64,000 nucleotides of DNA from positions 496,001-560,000 of the forward strand of contig NZ_CP039642.1 in assembly GCF_004923315.1 (NCBI RefSeq), read 5' to 3'. Source of the DNA: Azospirillum sp. TSA2s. GTDB lineage: Bacteria > Pseudomonadota > Alphaproteobacteria > Azospirillales > Azospirillaceae. This document shows positions 17,481-27,753 of the stretch, in pieces. The notes beneath the pieces were generated by a model. It was not told the DNA's origin. It saw nothing but the letters and a program-made list of their open reading frames with translations, and did no database searches. Position 1 is the stretch's first letter. Each line of letters begins with the position of its first letter. Position numbers and translations under genes: made by a program.

Positions 17481-17981
17481 TCAGGCCGTCTCGATGGTTG
17501 TGAAGTTGAGCAGACGGGGCACGTCCAGCACAACCATCAACTGGCCGTTCAGCCTATAAATTCCGGTCGAGACCTCCCGCCAGCGCGGATCCAGCGTCGC
17601 CGGGTTGCGTTCGAAGTCCTCCTTGGTCAGGCTCAGCACCTCGCCGACCGAATCGACCATCAGGCTGTACAGCTCGCCGCGCAGGTCGACGACGATCGAC
17701 ATGCCCGGCTTGTCCTTCGGCCGGCCGGTCAGGCCGAGCCGCAGGCGGACGTCGATGGCGGTGACGATGCGGCCGCGCAGGTTCAGCGATCCGGCGACCT
17801 CAGGCGGGGCCAGCGGGATGCGGGTGATCCGCTGATGGCCCAGCACGTCCTGCACCTGAAGGACCGGGATGCCGAACATCTGGTCGGCGATCGTCATGGT
17901 CACAAAGTCCTGGTTGCCGGAGACGACGAGATCGTCGCCCCTGGACTTCCGGACGGTGGACGGCAGCTTGGCGTTGCTCAT
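17481..17981 (-). CDS. cheW: Chemotaxis coupling protein CheW
   Basis: 166-residue SH3-like adaptor linking chemoreceptors to CheA. Family segments: DFVTMTIADQMFGIPVLQVQ, RITRIPLAPPEVAGSLNLRG and VDSVGEVLSL. The start overlaps the end of cheA by four bases, so the coupling protein and kinase are translated together. Confidence 0.94.
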   Translation of the reverse strand: MSNAKLPSTVRKSRGDDLVVSGNQDFVTMTIADQMFGIPVLQVQDVLGHQRITRIPLAPPEVAGSLNLRGRIVTAIDVRLRLGLTGRPKDKPGMSIVVDLRGELYSLMVDSVGEVLSLTKEDFERNPATLDPRWREVSTGIYRLNGQLMVVLDVPRLLNFTTIETA

Positions 17982-20773
17982 GCGGCACCTTTCTGTTCGG
18001 TCAGCGTCTGCTGCAGCGCGAAGAGCAGCGCGTCACGGTCGAACTTGGCGACATAGTCGTTGAAACCGGCGATCCGGCCGCGGTCGAGGTCACGGGCGCT
18101 GGCGTGGCTGGACAGCGCCACCATCGGCACACGCTGCCAGCGGCTGCCGTGGCGCACCGCCTCGGCGAAGTCGAAGCCGCTCATGCCCGGCATCTCGATG
18201 TCGGAGACGATGACGTCGAAGTCCTCGCCCGCCTCGCAGAGAGCCAGCGCGTCGCCGGCATTCTCCACCGCCGTCACGTCGTAACCGGCGACCGACAGCA
18301 GCGGCGTCAGCAGGTTGCGGAAGAAGGGGCTGTCGTCCACCAGCAGCACGCGCTGCAGCTTCTCCTCCTCGAACCCCTCCTGGGCGGAGGAACCGAACCA
18401 GTCCTTGTAGGCCTGGGTCAGGAAGAAGCCGGCGTCGATCACCTCGGTCGCCTTGCCGGCGATGATGGCCGAGCCCATCAGGCCGGGACGCTCCGCGGCC
18501 AGCTGGACGTTCAGCTTCTCCTCGACGATGTCGACGATCTCGTCGACGATCAGGCCCATCGAGCGGTCGCCGTCGGCGAAGACCAGGACCGGCTGGCGGC
18601 CTTCGTTGGCGACGACGAAGTTCGGGTCGATCGGCACCAGCGGCATCAGCTTGCCGCGGTACTGGACCACCGGCAGGCCGTTCGACAGCTCGACCGTGGC
18701 GAGATCGACGTCCTCCAGGCGGGCGACCAGCGACAGCGGCACCGCCTTGGGCGCGCCCTCGCCGGCGCGGAACAGCAGGAGCGCCATCTTGTCCTCCTGG
18801 CGCTGGGTCTGGACCGCGGTGGTCTCCTTGCCCGCGGCCTCGCCCATCGCCATCTCGCCGGTGGCCGACGCGATGCCGTTGGGGTCCAGGATCATGATGA
18901 CCGAGCCGTCGCCCAGGATCGTGTTGCCCGAGAACATCTCGATGTGGCGCAGGATCGGCGCCACCGGCTTCACCACGATTTCCTCGGTGTCGAACACGCG
19001 GTCGACCATGATGCCGAAGGTGTAGGTGCCGACCTGGGTGACGACGATGAAGGTCTCGTCCTCCGTCTTGGCGGCGCCCTCGCTGTCGTCCAGCCGCAGC
19101 AGCTGCTGCAGCGACACCAGCGGCAGCAGGCGGTTGCGCAGGCGCAGCACCGGCGTGCCCTTCAGCCGTTCGATGGTGTGCTCGCTGTCCGACGCGGCGC
19201 GCACCAGCTCGACCACGCTGATCTGCGGGATGGCGAAGCGTTCGCCGGCGCACTCCACGATCAGGGCCGAGACGATGGCCAGCGTCAGCGGGATCTTGAT
19301 GACGAAGGTCGAGCCCTTGCCCTGGGCCGACTTGATCTCGATCGTGCCGCCGATCTTCTCGATGTTGGTCTTCACCACGTCCATGCCGACGCCGCGGCCC
19401 GACACGTTGGTCACCTTGGCGGCGGTGGAGAAGCCCGGCTTCATGATGAACTGGATGATCTGCTGGTCGGTCATCGAGGCCAGCTCGCCTTCCGACGCCA
19501 TCCCGTTCTGGATCGCCTTCTGCTTGATCCGGTCGATGGCAAGGCCCTTACCGTCGTCCTGGATCTCGATGATGATGTGGCCGCCTTCGTGATAGGCGTT
19601 CAGCGTGATGCGGCCGGTCTCCGACTTGCCGGCCTTCAGGCGCTCCGCCGGGATCTCCAGCCCATGGTCGGCGCTGTTGCGCACCATGTGGGTCAGCGGG
19701 TCCTTGATCAGCTCCAGCACCTGGCGGTCCAGCTCGGTGTCGGCGCCGAGCATCTGGAGGTCGATCTTCTTGTTCAGTTCGTGCGCCAGATCGCGCACCA
19801 GACGCGGCAGCTTGGCCCAGGCGTTGCCGATGGGCTGCATGCGCGTCTTCATGACGCCTTCCTGCAGCTCCGACGTCACATGGTTCAGGCGCTGCAGCGG
19901 GGCGGCGAACTCGCTCTCCTTCTGCGACCGCAGGATCTGCAGCAGCTGGTTGCGGGTCAGCACCAGCTCCGACACCATGGTCATCAGGTTTTCGAGCAGG
20001 TCGACGTTGACGCGGATGGTCTGCGCGGCGACCGCCGATTCCTTGGTCGCGGCCTCGGCACCCGCATCGGCGGCACCGCCGCCGGCCGAACCGCCGCCAC
20101 TCGCCATCGGGGCGACCGGGGCCGGCATCTTGGCGGCTGCCGGCTCGGCGTCGGGCACGACGAGGTCCTGCGACGGGGCCGGCTCCTCGGCCGGCTCGGG
20201 CGCGCGGGTGGCGACCGCCGTGCCGGAGGCGGGAGCGGCGGCCGGGGCGGGAATGTCGTTCGGGCCGGGGGTGGAGTTCCACAGCGCCTCAAGCTCGTCC
20301 AGGGTCACCGGACGGGACTCCGACGCGGCGACCGCGGGGGCGGTCGGAGGCGGCGGGGGCGGCGCGGCGGCGGCGGCCGGTGCGGGACCGCCCAGCTTGC
20401 CTTCGGCGCACAGGTTCAGCCGCTCGATCAGCGGCAGGTCGTCGCCCGGCGGTTCCGCCTCGGTCGCTTCCAGGACCGCCAGCAGGCTCTTGATGGTGTC
20501 CAGAGCCTGCAGGATCAGCGACACCGCTTCCGGGTTGATCGTCAGTTCGCCGTCGCGGAACTTGCCCAGCACGTTCTCGGACGCGTGCGCCACCTTCTCC
20601 AGGCGGGGCAGGCCGAGGAAGCCGCAAGTGCCCTTGATGGTGTGAACGAGCCGGAAGATGTTCGACAGCAGTTCCGGATTGTTGGGGTTCTGCTCCAACC
20701 GGACCAGCTCGACGTCCAGCACCGAGAGGTTTTCGTTGGTTTCCGTCAGAAATTCGGACAGCAGATCATCCAT
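17978..20773 (-). CDS. cheA: Hybrid chemotaxis histidine kinase CheA with duplicated CheW-like domain and C-terminal receiver
   Basis: 931 residues. Order: Hpt domain with phospho-His at about residue 44 (LVHTIKGTCGFLG); a long Ala/Pro-rich linker (about 130-270) where I see no clear P2 domain; dimerisation helices (about 275-340); HATPase with MVRNSADHGLE and GRGVGMDVVK; a CheW-like regulatory domain; a second CheW-like segment (about 690-800); and a receiver domain (LLVDDSPFFRN, VIVSDIEMPGMSG) at the end. CheA-receiver fusions are known for the Azospirillum Che1 class. Start at 20773 (MDDLLSEFL) has GGGGA upstream; no in-frame membrane segment precedes it, unlike the membrane isoform reported in A. 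brasilense. Confidence 0.95.
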   Translation of the reverse strand: MDDLLSEFLTETNENLSVLDVELVRLEQNPNNPELLSNIFRLVHTIKGTCGFLGLPRLEKVAHASENVLGKFRDGELTINPEAVSLILQALDTIKSLLAVLEATEAEPPGDDLPLIERLNLCAEGKLGGPAPAAAAAPPPPPPTAPAVAASESRPVTLDELEALWNSTPGPNDIPAPAAAPASGTAVATRAPEPAEEPAPSQDLVVPDAEPAAAKMPAPVAPMASGGGSAGGGAADAGAEAATKESAVAAQTIRVNVDLLENLMTMVSELVLTRNQLLQILRSQKESEFAAPLQRLNHVTSELQEGVMKTRMQPIGNAWAKLPRLVRDLAHELNKKIDLQMLGADTELDRQVLELIKDPLTHMVRNSADHGLEIPAERLKAGKSETGRITLNAYHEGGHIIIEIQDDGKGLAIDRIKQKAIQNGMASEGELASMTDQQIIQFIMKPGFSTAAKVTNVSGRGVGMDVVKTNIEKIGGTIEIKSAQGKGSTFVIKIPLTLAIVSALIVECAGERFAIPQISVVELVRAASDSEHTIERLKGTPVLRLRNRLLPLVSLQQLLRLDDSEGAAKTEDETFIVVTQVGTYTFGIMVDRVFDTEEIVVKPVAPILRHIEMFSGNTILGDGSVIMILDPNGIASATGEMAMGEAAGKETTAVQTQRQEDKMALLLFRAGEGAPKAVPLSLVARLEDVDLATVELSNGLPVVQYRGKLMPLVPIDPNFVVANEGRQPVLVFADGDRSMGLIVDEIVDIVEEKLNVQLAAERPGLMGSAIIAGKATEVIDAGFFLTQAYKDWFGSSAQEGFEEEKLQRVLLVDDSPFFRNLLTPLLSVAGYDVTAVENAGDALALCEAGEDFDVIVSDIEMPGMSGFDFAEAVRHGSRWQRVPMVALSSHASARDLDRGRIAGFNDYVAKFDRDALLFALQQTLTEQKGAA

Positions 20774-20977
20774 GTCGCATTCCCCAGGCCCAATGTTTAT
20801 GGTCCGCGCCGGCCTGCGGCTCGAACGGGCGGCTTTGCCGGCCGCCGGTTGCGCTCCAGTCCAGGTAGGGTGGGAGCCTGTCAAACACTGATTAAGAGAA
20901 CCTTACCTCTTCCGATAGGGAGTCCTCCCGGAGCTTCCACCGGTAGGATCGGGGTTTCATTGTCACAGGGAGGATCG

Positions 20978-21151
20978 ATGACCGACGCCGAACTCGCCCA
21001 ATCCGTGCGCGAAGCCGTGGAACGCCTCAACGCCGCGCTGGCGGAGGCCGCGCGCCACAATCTGGCGGTCACGTTGCGCACGACCGCTCACCAGACCACC
21101 GGCGGGGTGGAGCAGGTCGTGCTGGAGCCGCGGATCTTCAAGCAGCTGTAA
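20978..21151 (+). CDS. Small hypothetical cytoplasmic protein
   Basis: 57 residues (MTDAELAQSVREAVERLNAA...): an amphipathic helix in the first 35 residues and a short strand-like tail. AGGGAGGATCG precedes the ATG. It is divergent from cheA (204-base gap, probably a shared promoter region) and convergent with chpT. No family recognised. Confidence 0.55.
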   Translation: MTDAELAQSVREAVERLNAALAEAARHNLAVTLRTTAHQTTGGVEQVVLEPRIFKQL

Positions 21152-21178
21152 GGGCAGCCGCAAGAGCGGCGGAGAGCC

Positions 21179-21871
21179 TCACCATTCCGCGGTGAAGACC
21201 AGCCGCTCGCTGCTTTCGGTGGCGACGGCGATGCGGAAGCCGTCGCTCTCGGCCAGCCGGCCGGCGAGATAGGCGTGGATGGTGCGCGGGGTCAGCGCCT
21301 CGGCCCCCGCCGTGCCGGCCAGCGCCGCCGCGGCCTCCGGGTTGAGCGTTCCCGGCCGCCCGGCGGCGGTCACGATGATGCGGCCGGCGGTCTCGTCGCC
21401 ATCGGCGGCGACGGAGACCAACCCGCCATGGGTCAGCGCCTCGTCCGCCAGCATCACCAGATTCAGCACCAGCTTCACCACGCCGCGGCGCTGGGCGGTC
21501 ATGTCGTGGGGAACCCGCTCCGGCCAGTCGAGCCGGGTGCGCCCGCCCTCGACATAGCCGGCGGCGGCGGCGCGGGCGTCGCCGAATCCCTTCTGGTCGC
21601 GCCCGGCGACCCCATAGGCCAGCCGGAACACCCGCAACCGGCGGTCGGCCTGACCGGAGGAATGGTCGATCAGCTTCACCGCCTCGCCCAGGAAGCCCCC
21701 AACGGAGTTCCCTGCTGAACCGCCCTCCTCGTCCTCCTGCATCTCCTCGATCAGTTCCAGGCCGTTGCGGATGGCGCCGACCGGGCTGACCAGATCATGG
21801 CAGAGCTTCGACGCCAGCAGTTCCAGCACGCGGATGTCGACGCTGACGGGGCGGGAGGACGATTCGGTCAC
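21179..21871 (-). CDS. chpT: Histidine phosphotransferase ChpT
   Basis: Dimeric pseudo-kinase that relays phosphate from CckA to CtrA. About 230 residues: dimerisation helices with the ChpT-type His box LASKLCHDLVSPVGAIRNGL, then a degenerate HATPase-like domain lacking the usual N and G boxes. There is a Glu/Gly-rich insertion after the first helix (EEMQEDEEGGSAGNSVGG). The GTG at 21871 has GGAG eight bases upstream and begins TESSSRPVSVDIRVLELL; the longer frame to 21958 starts with an Arg/Pro-rich stretch unlike the family. Its position between cheA and small genes, 8 kb from ctrA, ties the phosphorelay to the motility island. Confidence 0.88.
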   Translation of the reverse strand: MTESSSRPVSVDIRVLELLASKLCHDLVSPVGAIRNGLELIEEMQEDEEGGSAGNSVGGFLGEAVKLIDHSSGQADRRLRVFRLAYGVAGRDQKGFGDARAAAAGYVEGGRTRLDWPERVPHDMTAQRRGVVKLVLNLVMLADEALTHGGLVSVAADGDETAGRIIVTAAGRPGTLNPEAAAALAGTAGAEALTPRTIHAYLAGRLAESDGFRIAVATESSERLVFTAEW

Positions 21872-21994
21872 AGGGCGGACTCCGGGAAAAAAGGAACGGC
21901 GACGGCGCGGTGCCGGAGACTCTATACTCTCCGGGCGCCGCCGCACAGGCGGTCGCATTTCCTATGTAGAATAGCGGCATGGATGGGACGCGAC

Positions 21995-22174
21995 ATGGAC
22001 GATTCGCTGGTGCCCGGCGCCTGGGTGCGCCACCCGGACCAGCCCGACTGGGGGCTGGGACAGGTGCAGTCGGCCATCCGCAACCGCATCACGGTGAATT
22101 TCGAGCATGCGGGCAAGGTGCTGATCGATTCGGACGTCATCTCACTGACGGTGGTCGATCCGGACGAGATCTGA
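21995..22174 (+). CDS. DUF3553-family small protein
   Basis: 59 residues (MDDSLVPGAWVRHPDQPDWG...): a single small beta domain. The pattern V-R-H-P-x-x-P-x-W-G-x-G-Q-V-Q, then a VTVNFE-type strand, matches the DUF3553 family, related to the C-terminal domain of UvrD-type helicases; function unknown. Alternative in-frame ATG at 21983 adds MGRD. Confidence 0.75.
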   Translation: MDDSLVPGAWVRHPDQPDWGLGQVQSAIRNRITVNFEHAGKVLIDSDVISLTVVDPDEI

Positions 22175-22286
22175 GGTCCGGCATTTGGTGTTTGGGGCTC
22201 CGCACTCCGGGAAAGCGCGGATTGCGCGGCACCGGCGGCTTTGCTTTTATGCGAATGATTTCGGACGCCTGTTTGGGAGAGACCAC

Positions 22287-22409
22287 ATGAAGGCAATGAT
22301 CCTCGGCTTCGCCGCCGCGGCGGTGATCGCGCTGGGCACGGCTGCGGTGCTGAACTCGGTCGGCCATTCGACCGCGGAGCGCTACTCCAGCACGTCCGTC
22401 CGCCTGTAG
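22287..22409 (+). CDS. Tiny membrane or secreted protein
   Basis: 40 residues: MKAMILGFAAAAVIALGTAA followed by VLNSVGHSTAERYSSTSVRL. One hydrophobic helix with a short Ser/Thr tail. GGGAGAGACC gives a good ribosome-binding site. No known family; kept because start signal and composition are convincing. Confidence 0.45.
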   Translation: MKAMILGFAAAAVIALGTAAVLNSVGHSTAERYSSTSVRL

Positions 22410-22510
22410 GCGAATATCGCCCCGCTCCATTCCACGAAAAGGCGACTTCCGGCTGCCCGGCGCACGGTGTAGGATCGGTCGATCCATGACCGGACACGGC
22501 GGGGTATTGC

Positions 22511-24334
<1,824 letters not shown>

Positions 24335-24344
24335 GAAACTCTCC

Positions 24345-25277
24345 CTAGGTCCGTCGCGCCTTGCCGACGATGACCAGGGCGATGCCGCCCAGCACGGCGA
24401 CCGACGACAGCGCCAGAACCGGGGTGATCCACTCGCCCAGCGCCAGCACCGCAACCAGCGCGGTGATGACCGGGACGCTCAGTTGGACCGAGGCGGCGCG
24501 GGCGGCGGTCAGGGCGGGCAGCGCCGCATACCAGATGGAATAGCCGACGCCCGACGCCAGCGCCCCCGACAGCACCGCATAGACCAGCCCTCCCTGATCC
24601 CAGCGCACGCCTCCGCCAAACAGCGGACCGGCCAGCGCCGCCAGCAGGGCCAGGACCGCCGCCATCGGTGCGGCGCGCAGGAAGTTGCCGGCGGTGGTGG
24701 CGATGGGATCGCGGCTGGTGCGCCCCAGCAGGGAATAAACGCCCCAGGCCGCTCCGGCTGCCATCATCAGCAGCGCCCCCAGCGGGTCCGGCGCCGACAG
24801 GCCGGGCGCCAGCAGCAGTGCCAGCCCGCCGAGCGCCAGCGCCAGCCCGCCCCATTGCAGCGGCACCAGCCTTTCGCCGCGATAGAGCCCGACGAGGATC
24901 ATGGTGGCCTGCACCGCCCCGAACAGCAGCAGCGCCCCGGTCCCCGCCGTCATGGTCAGATAGGCGAAGGAGAAGGCGGCGGCATAGGCCAACAGCGCCG
25001 CCGCCCCGCGCCAGCTGCCGGCCCCCGCTTTCGCATGGCCGGTGGCGCGGGCGATCAGCCACAGGCTGGCGGCCCCGGACGCGATGCGGACCAGGGTGAA
25101 GCCGGCCGGGTCGATGTCGGTCTGGGTCAGCGCCAGCCGGCACAGGATGGAGTTCGCGGCGAAGGCCAGCATCGCCAGCAGGGTCAGCAGCGCCGCCCGC
25201 CCGGCGCTCGGCACCGTCGGTGCCGGAACGGCTCCCACCTTATCGCTCGCCATCACGATTGTTTTCCCTGCAACCAT
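24345..25277 (-). CDS. EamA/DMT-family inner-membrane transporter
   Basis: 310 residues with ten predicted hydrophobic segments arranged as two EamA halves, the fold of drug/metabolite exporters. Substrate cannot be told from sequence. An internal start at 25253 (MASDKVG) is possible and has AGGGAA upstream. Stands alone, convergent with the histidine kinase. Confidence 0.85.
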   Translation of the reverse strand: MVAGKTIVMASDKVGAVPAPTVPSAGRAALLTLLAMLAFAANSILCRLALTQTDIDPAGFTLVRIASGAASLWLIARATGHAKAGAGSWRGAAALLAYAAAFSFAYLTMTAGTGALLLFGAVQATMILVGLYRGERLVPLQWGGLALALGGLALLLAPGLSAPDPLGALLMMAAGAAWGVYSLLGRTSRDPIATTAGNFLRAAPMAAVLALLAALAGPLFGGGVRWDQGGLVYAVLSGALASGVGYSIWYAALPALTAARAASVQLSVPVITALVAVLALGEWITPVLALSSVAVLGGIALVIVGKARRT

Positions 25278-25358
25278 TTCCGCCCAGCTAGCCGCAGGGC
25301 CGCCGCCCTGTCAAACACCCAGCGGCGCCAGCCCCGTCCGACTTTGGTCGGACTGCGG

Positions 25359-26390
25359 TTACGAGGACGGGCCGGGCAGGGCGAACAGGAGCAGGTAGGT
25401 GCGCTGGAGCGAGCTGAAATTGTTGTCGGAGATCAGATAGACCAGCGTTTCCCCCGCCGGCCCCGGCCGGGTGGCGATGCCTTCGAAATTGTCGTTCACC
25501 AGCGGCGGCTCCAAGCGCCCAAGCTCTTCGCCGTCCACAACGGCGCCGGCGGTCAGTTGGCCCGGCGCCACGCGGACCAGCCGCGACGACCAGCCGCCCA
25601 GCAGCGACACCCAGCGCTCCAGCACCAGCGCACCGCCGTCCGGCAGCGGGGCGACGCTGGTCGGGCGGTAACGCGGGGCGGCGAGATAGGTGAAGGGCTG
25701 CCAGTCGGCGGCACTGCGCGGAACGCCGTCGCCCTTGATCCCCGCCCGGGTAATCCAGGCGCGGCGTTCCCGGCGGCCGTCGTCCTTCCCCTCCTCCATG
25801 GCGAGCAGCCGTCCGTCGGGAAGGCGGGTCAGCGCCTCCAGCCCGCCATTCTCCGGCGCGCTGTCCATGTTCGGCGGCAGCGGAATCGGCGTCGGCGTGC
25901 CCTCCGGCCCGCGGTCGCCGCTCTTGTAGTGGAGGATGCGGTGGTCACGCTCCAGCGAGACCAGCCAGCCGCCGTCGGGCAGCCGCGTCAGATCCTCCGC
26001 ATCGGTGCGGCCCTTGCTGTGGGAGGTCCCCTCCTCCACCGTCAACGGTCGGGAATGGACATCGGACAGGCCGGTCAGCCGCCCCCCGGCATCGGTTTGC
26101 AGCCGGCCATCGACCACCAGCCCGGTGTCGCCGATGGCGACGAAGCGGTCGCCGGCCGGGACCACCCACAGCCCGGACAGCCCGCCGACCCGGTCGCCCC
26201 CGGCGATGTCCAGCCCTCCCAGGAAGCGCAGCGGCCCGACCGCCAGCTTGCCCGACCGCCCACGGTCGAGCGGAACGGCGACGGCCTTGACCGATTCGGG
26301 CTCCCCTCCGCCGGCACCGACCACGGCGGCGCAGCCTCCGGCCAGGGCCACCAGCAGCAGGCTCCAGACCACTGTCTTTCGTATCGTCAT
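25359..26390 (-). CDS. Exported phytase-like (esterase-like) beta-propeller protein
   Basis: 343 residues. N-terminal signal with a possible lipoprotein cysteine (LLLVALAGGCAAV; the lipobox is imperfect). The rest has the repeated strand pattern and segments RVGGLSGLWVVP, RTDAEDLTRLPDG and NDNFEGIA of the phytase-like family PF13449 (esterase-like activity of phytase). Members are periplasmic or outer-membrane-attached propellers whose substrates are mostly unknown. The ATG at 26390 is preferred over 26486 because it starts directly at the signal peptide. Confidence 0.78.
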   Translation of the reverse strand: MTIRKTVVWSLLLVALAGGCAAVVGAGGGEPESVKAVAVPLDRGRSGKLAVGPLRFLGGLDIAGGDRVGGLSGLWVVPAGDRFVAIGDTGLVVDGRLQTDAGGRLTGLSDVHSRPLTVEEGTSHSKGRTDAEDLTRLPDGGWLVSLERDHRILHYKSGDRGPEGTPTPIPLPPNMDSAPENGGLEALTRLPDGRLLAMEEGKDDGRRERRAWITRAGIKGDGVPRSAADWQPFTYLAAPRYRPTSVAPLPDGGALVLERWVSLLGGWSSRLVRVAPGQLTAGAVVDGEELGRLEPPLVNDNFEGIATRPGPAGETLVYLISDNNFSSLQRTYLLLFALPGPSS

Positions 26391-26563
26391 CGCGCCACTC
26401 TTGTCAGTGCAATCGAGAGACACAATCTTTCTTTTGAGGATCATTGCGTGCATATGGCGACCTGCGGCGCAGCCGTTGCGGCACATCCATCATACCGGCT
26501 AGGCGCGGCGGATTACTCCCTCAGAACCGGTGGGGTCGGCGGGACAAGCGCTTAGATTGACGA

Positions 26564-27352
26564 ATGTTTTCGACGATGCCTATCCATGACGACCGAGCCG
26601 AGCCCGTTCCCATGCCGATGCTTCCGCGGTCGCAGACCGCCTATTCTCCTCCGGACCAGACCGGCGACGGCGTCGCGTCCGGCGTGTCTGGCGGCGTGTC
26701 TGGCGGCGAGGCCGGCGGCATGCCCCTGGCCGACCGGCTGGCGGCGCGCATCCAGGAGTTGGAAGCGGAGCTGCGGGAACTGCAGCACCGCGCCAAGAAC
26801 AGCCTGCAGCTGGTCATCAGCCTGCTGAAGCTGCAGGCCGGCCGCATCCGCGATCCCGACGCCCGCGCCGCCTACGAGCAGACCATGGTCCGCATCGAGG
26901 CATTGGCGATTCTCTATCGTCAGCTGCACGAGAGCGGCGCCGGCACCCATGTCGACCTTGGCCGCTACGTCACCGCGCTGTGCGAGGCGGTGCGGGAAGG
27001 CACGCCCGGCGCCCTGTCGCGCGTGCCGGTGACCGTCAATTCCGACCCGATCCAGATCGGCCTGTACGAGGCGATGCCGCTTGGCCTCATCATCGCGGAG
27101 CTGGTGACGAACTGCCTGCACCATGCCTTCCCCGACGACGGCTGGATCCGCATCACCGTGCGCCAGCAGGACGACAGCGGCCGTGCCCGCCTGACGGTGG
27201 AGGACAACGGCCGCGCCCTGCCCGCCGGCTTCGACACCACGTCCGAAGACGGGATGATGCTGGCCGAGGCGCTGGCCGGCCAGCTCGGCGACACGTTGTC
27301 CACTGACAGCGACGCCGCCGGCACCACCGCCAGCGTCAGCTTCCCGGTCTGA
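26564..27352 (+). CDS. Soluble sensor histidine kinase, HisKA_2 type
   Basis: 262 residues. Disordered Pro/Gly-rich N-terminus with a short VSGGVSGG repeat, then a HisKA_2 dimerisation domain (His box ELQHRAKNSLQLVISLL) and a HATPase domain (N box ELVTNCLHHAF, DNGRALP). No sensor or membrane segment, so it likely takes its input from another protein, as with kinases that phosphorylate PhyR-type general-stress regulators or single receivers in alphaproteobacteria. Initiation signal is weak; later starts at 26579 or 26612 are possible. Confidence 0.82.
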   Translation: MFSTMPIHDDRAEPVPMPMLPRSQTAYSPPDQTGDGVASGVSGGVSGGEAGGMPLADRLAARIQELEAELRELQHRAKNSLQLVISLLKLQAGRIRDPDARAAYEQTMVRIEALAILYRQLHESGAGTHVDLGRYVTALCEAVREGTPGALSRVPVTVNSDPIQIGLYEAMPLGLIIAELVTNCLHHAFPDDGWIRITVRQQDDSGRARLTVEDNGRALPAGFDTTSEDGMMLAEALAGQLGDTLSTDSDAAGTTASVSFPV

Positions 27353-27753
27353 AGACGCCCGGCACTCGTCGACAGTTCCAAACCCGCCCCTCGGCCGTCA
27401 TTCCCGCGAAAGTGGGAATCCAGCCGTTTCAGCCGCTTAACTGCGGAATTTCCTGAATCCCCGCCTTCGCGGGGATGACAGCCGAAACGGGGGCTGCGTC
27501 GGCGTAACGACGTTAAACGTCCCCCTCAGTGCCGGCATCCTCACCGTCATGGGGCTCACGTCGTCATCGTCGGATTGATGCCGCGACGCTTCATTCACGC
27601 GGCCCTGCAATTCTCCTGACACGGTTGATTTTTCGACCACCGGCGCGGTTCGGGTGGCTGCAATTCCCACCGGCTTTCACCAAATGGCGAAGGGTGGGGA
27701 AGGAAAGGCCTTCCCACATGTTATGACCCAGGACACGCAGCCGATCGGACGCC
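27353..27753. other. Intergenic region before the PLD gene
   Basis: About 400 bases without a supported gene. It holds the family C repeat at 27396-27479 and a small perfect stem (GGGAAGG / CCTTCCC) at about 27697-27715. No promoter-like pair is convincing. Confidence 0.5.
27396..27479. repeat. REP-doublet, family C, copy 1
   Basis: About 84 bp: CGTCATTCCCGCGAAAGTGG then a spacer of about 30 bases, then the inverted partner ending CGCGGGGATGAC. Each arm is itself a small hairpin. Same design at 40686, 46247 and 55933. Confidence 0.8.

Noticed and set aside
18104..21151. 1015-residue open frame on the plus strand
   Set aside because: It lies opposite cheA and is a product of GC-rich codon bias; the translation is low-complexity (Arg/His/Gly/Gln-rich) with no domain, whereas the minus strand encodes a clear CheA.
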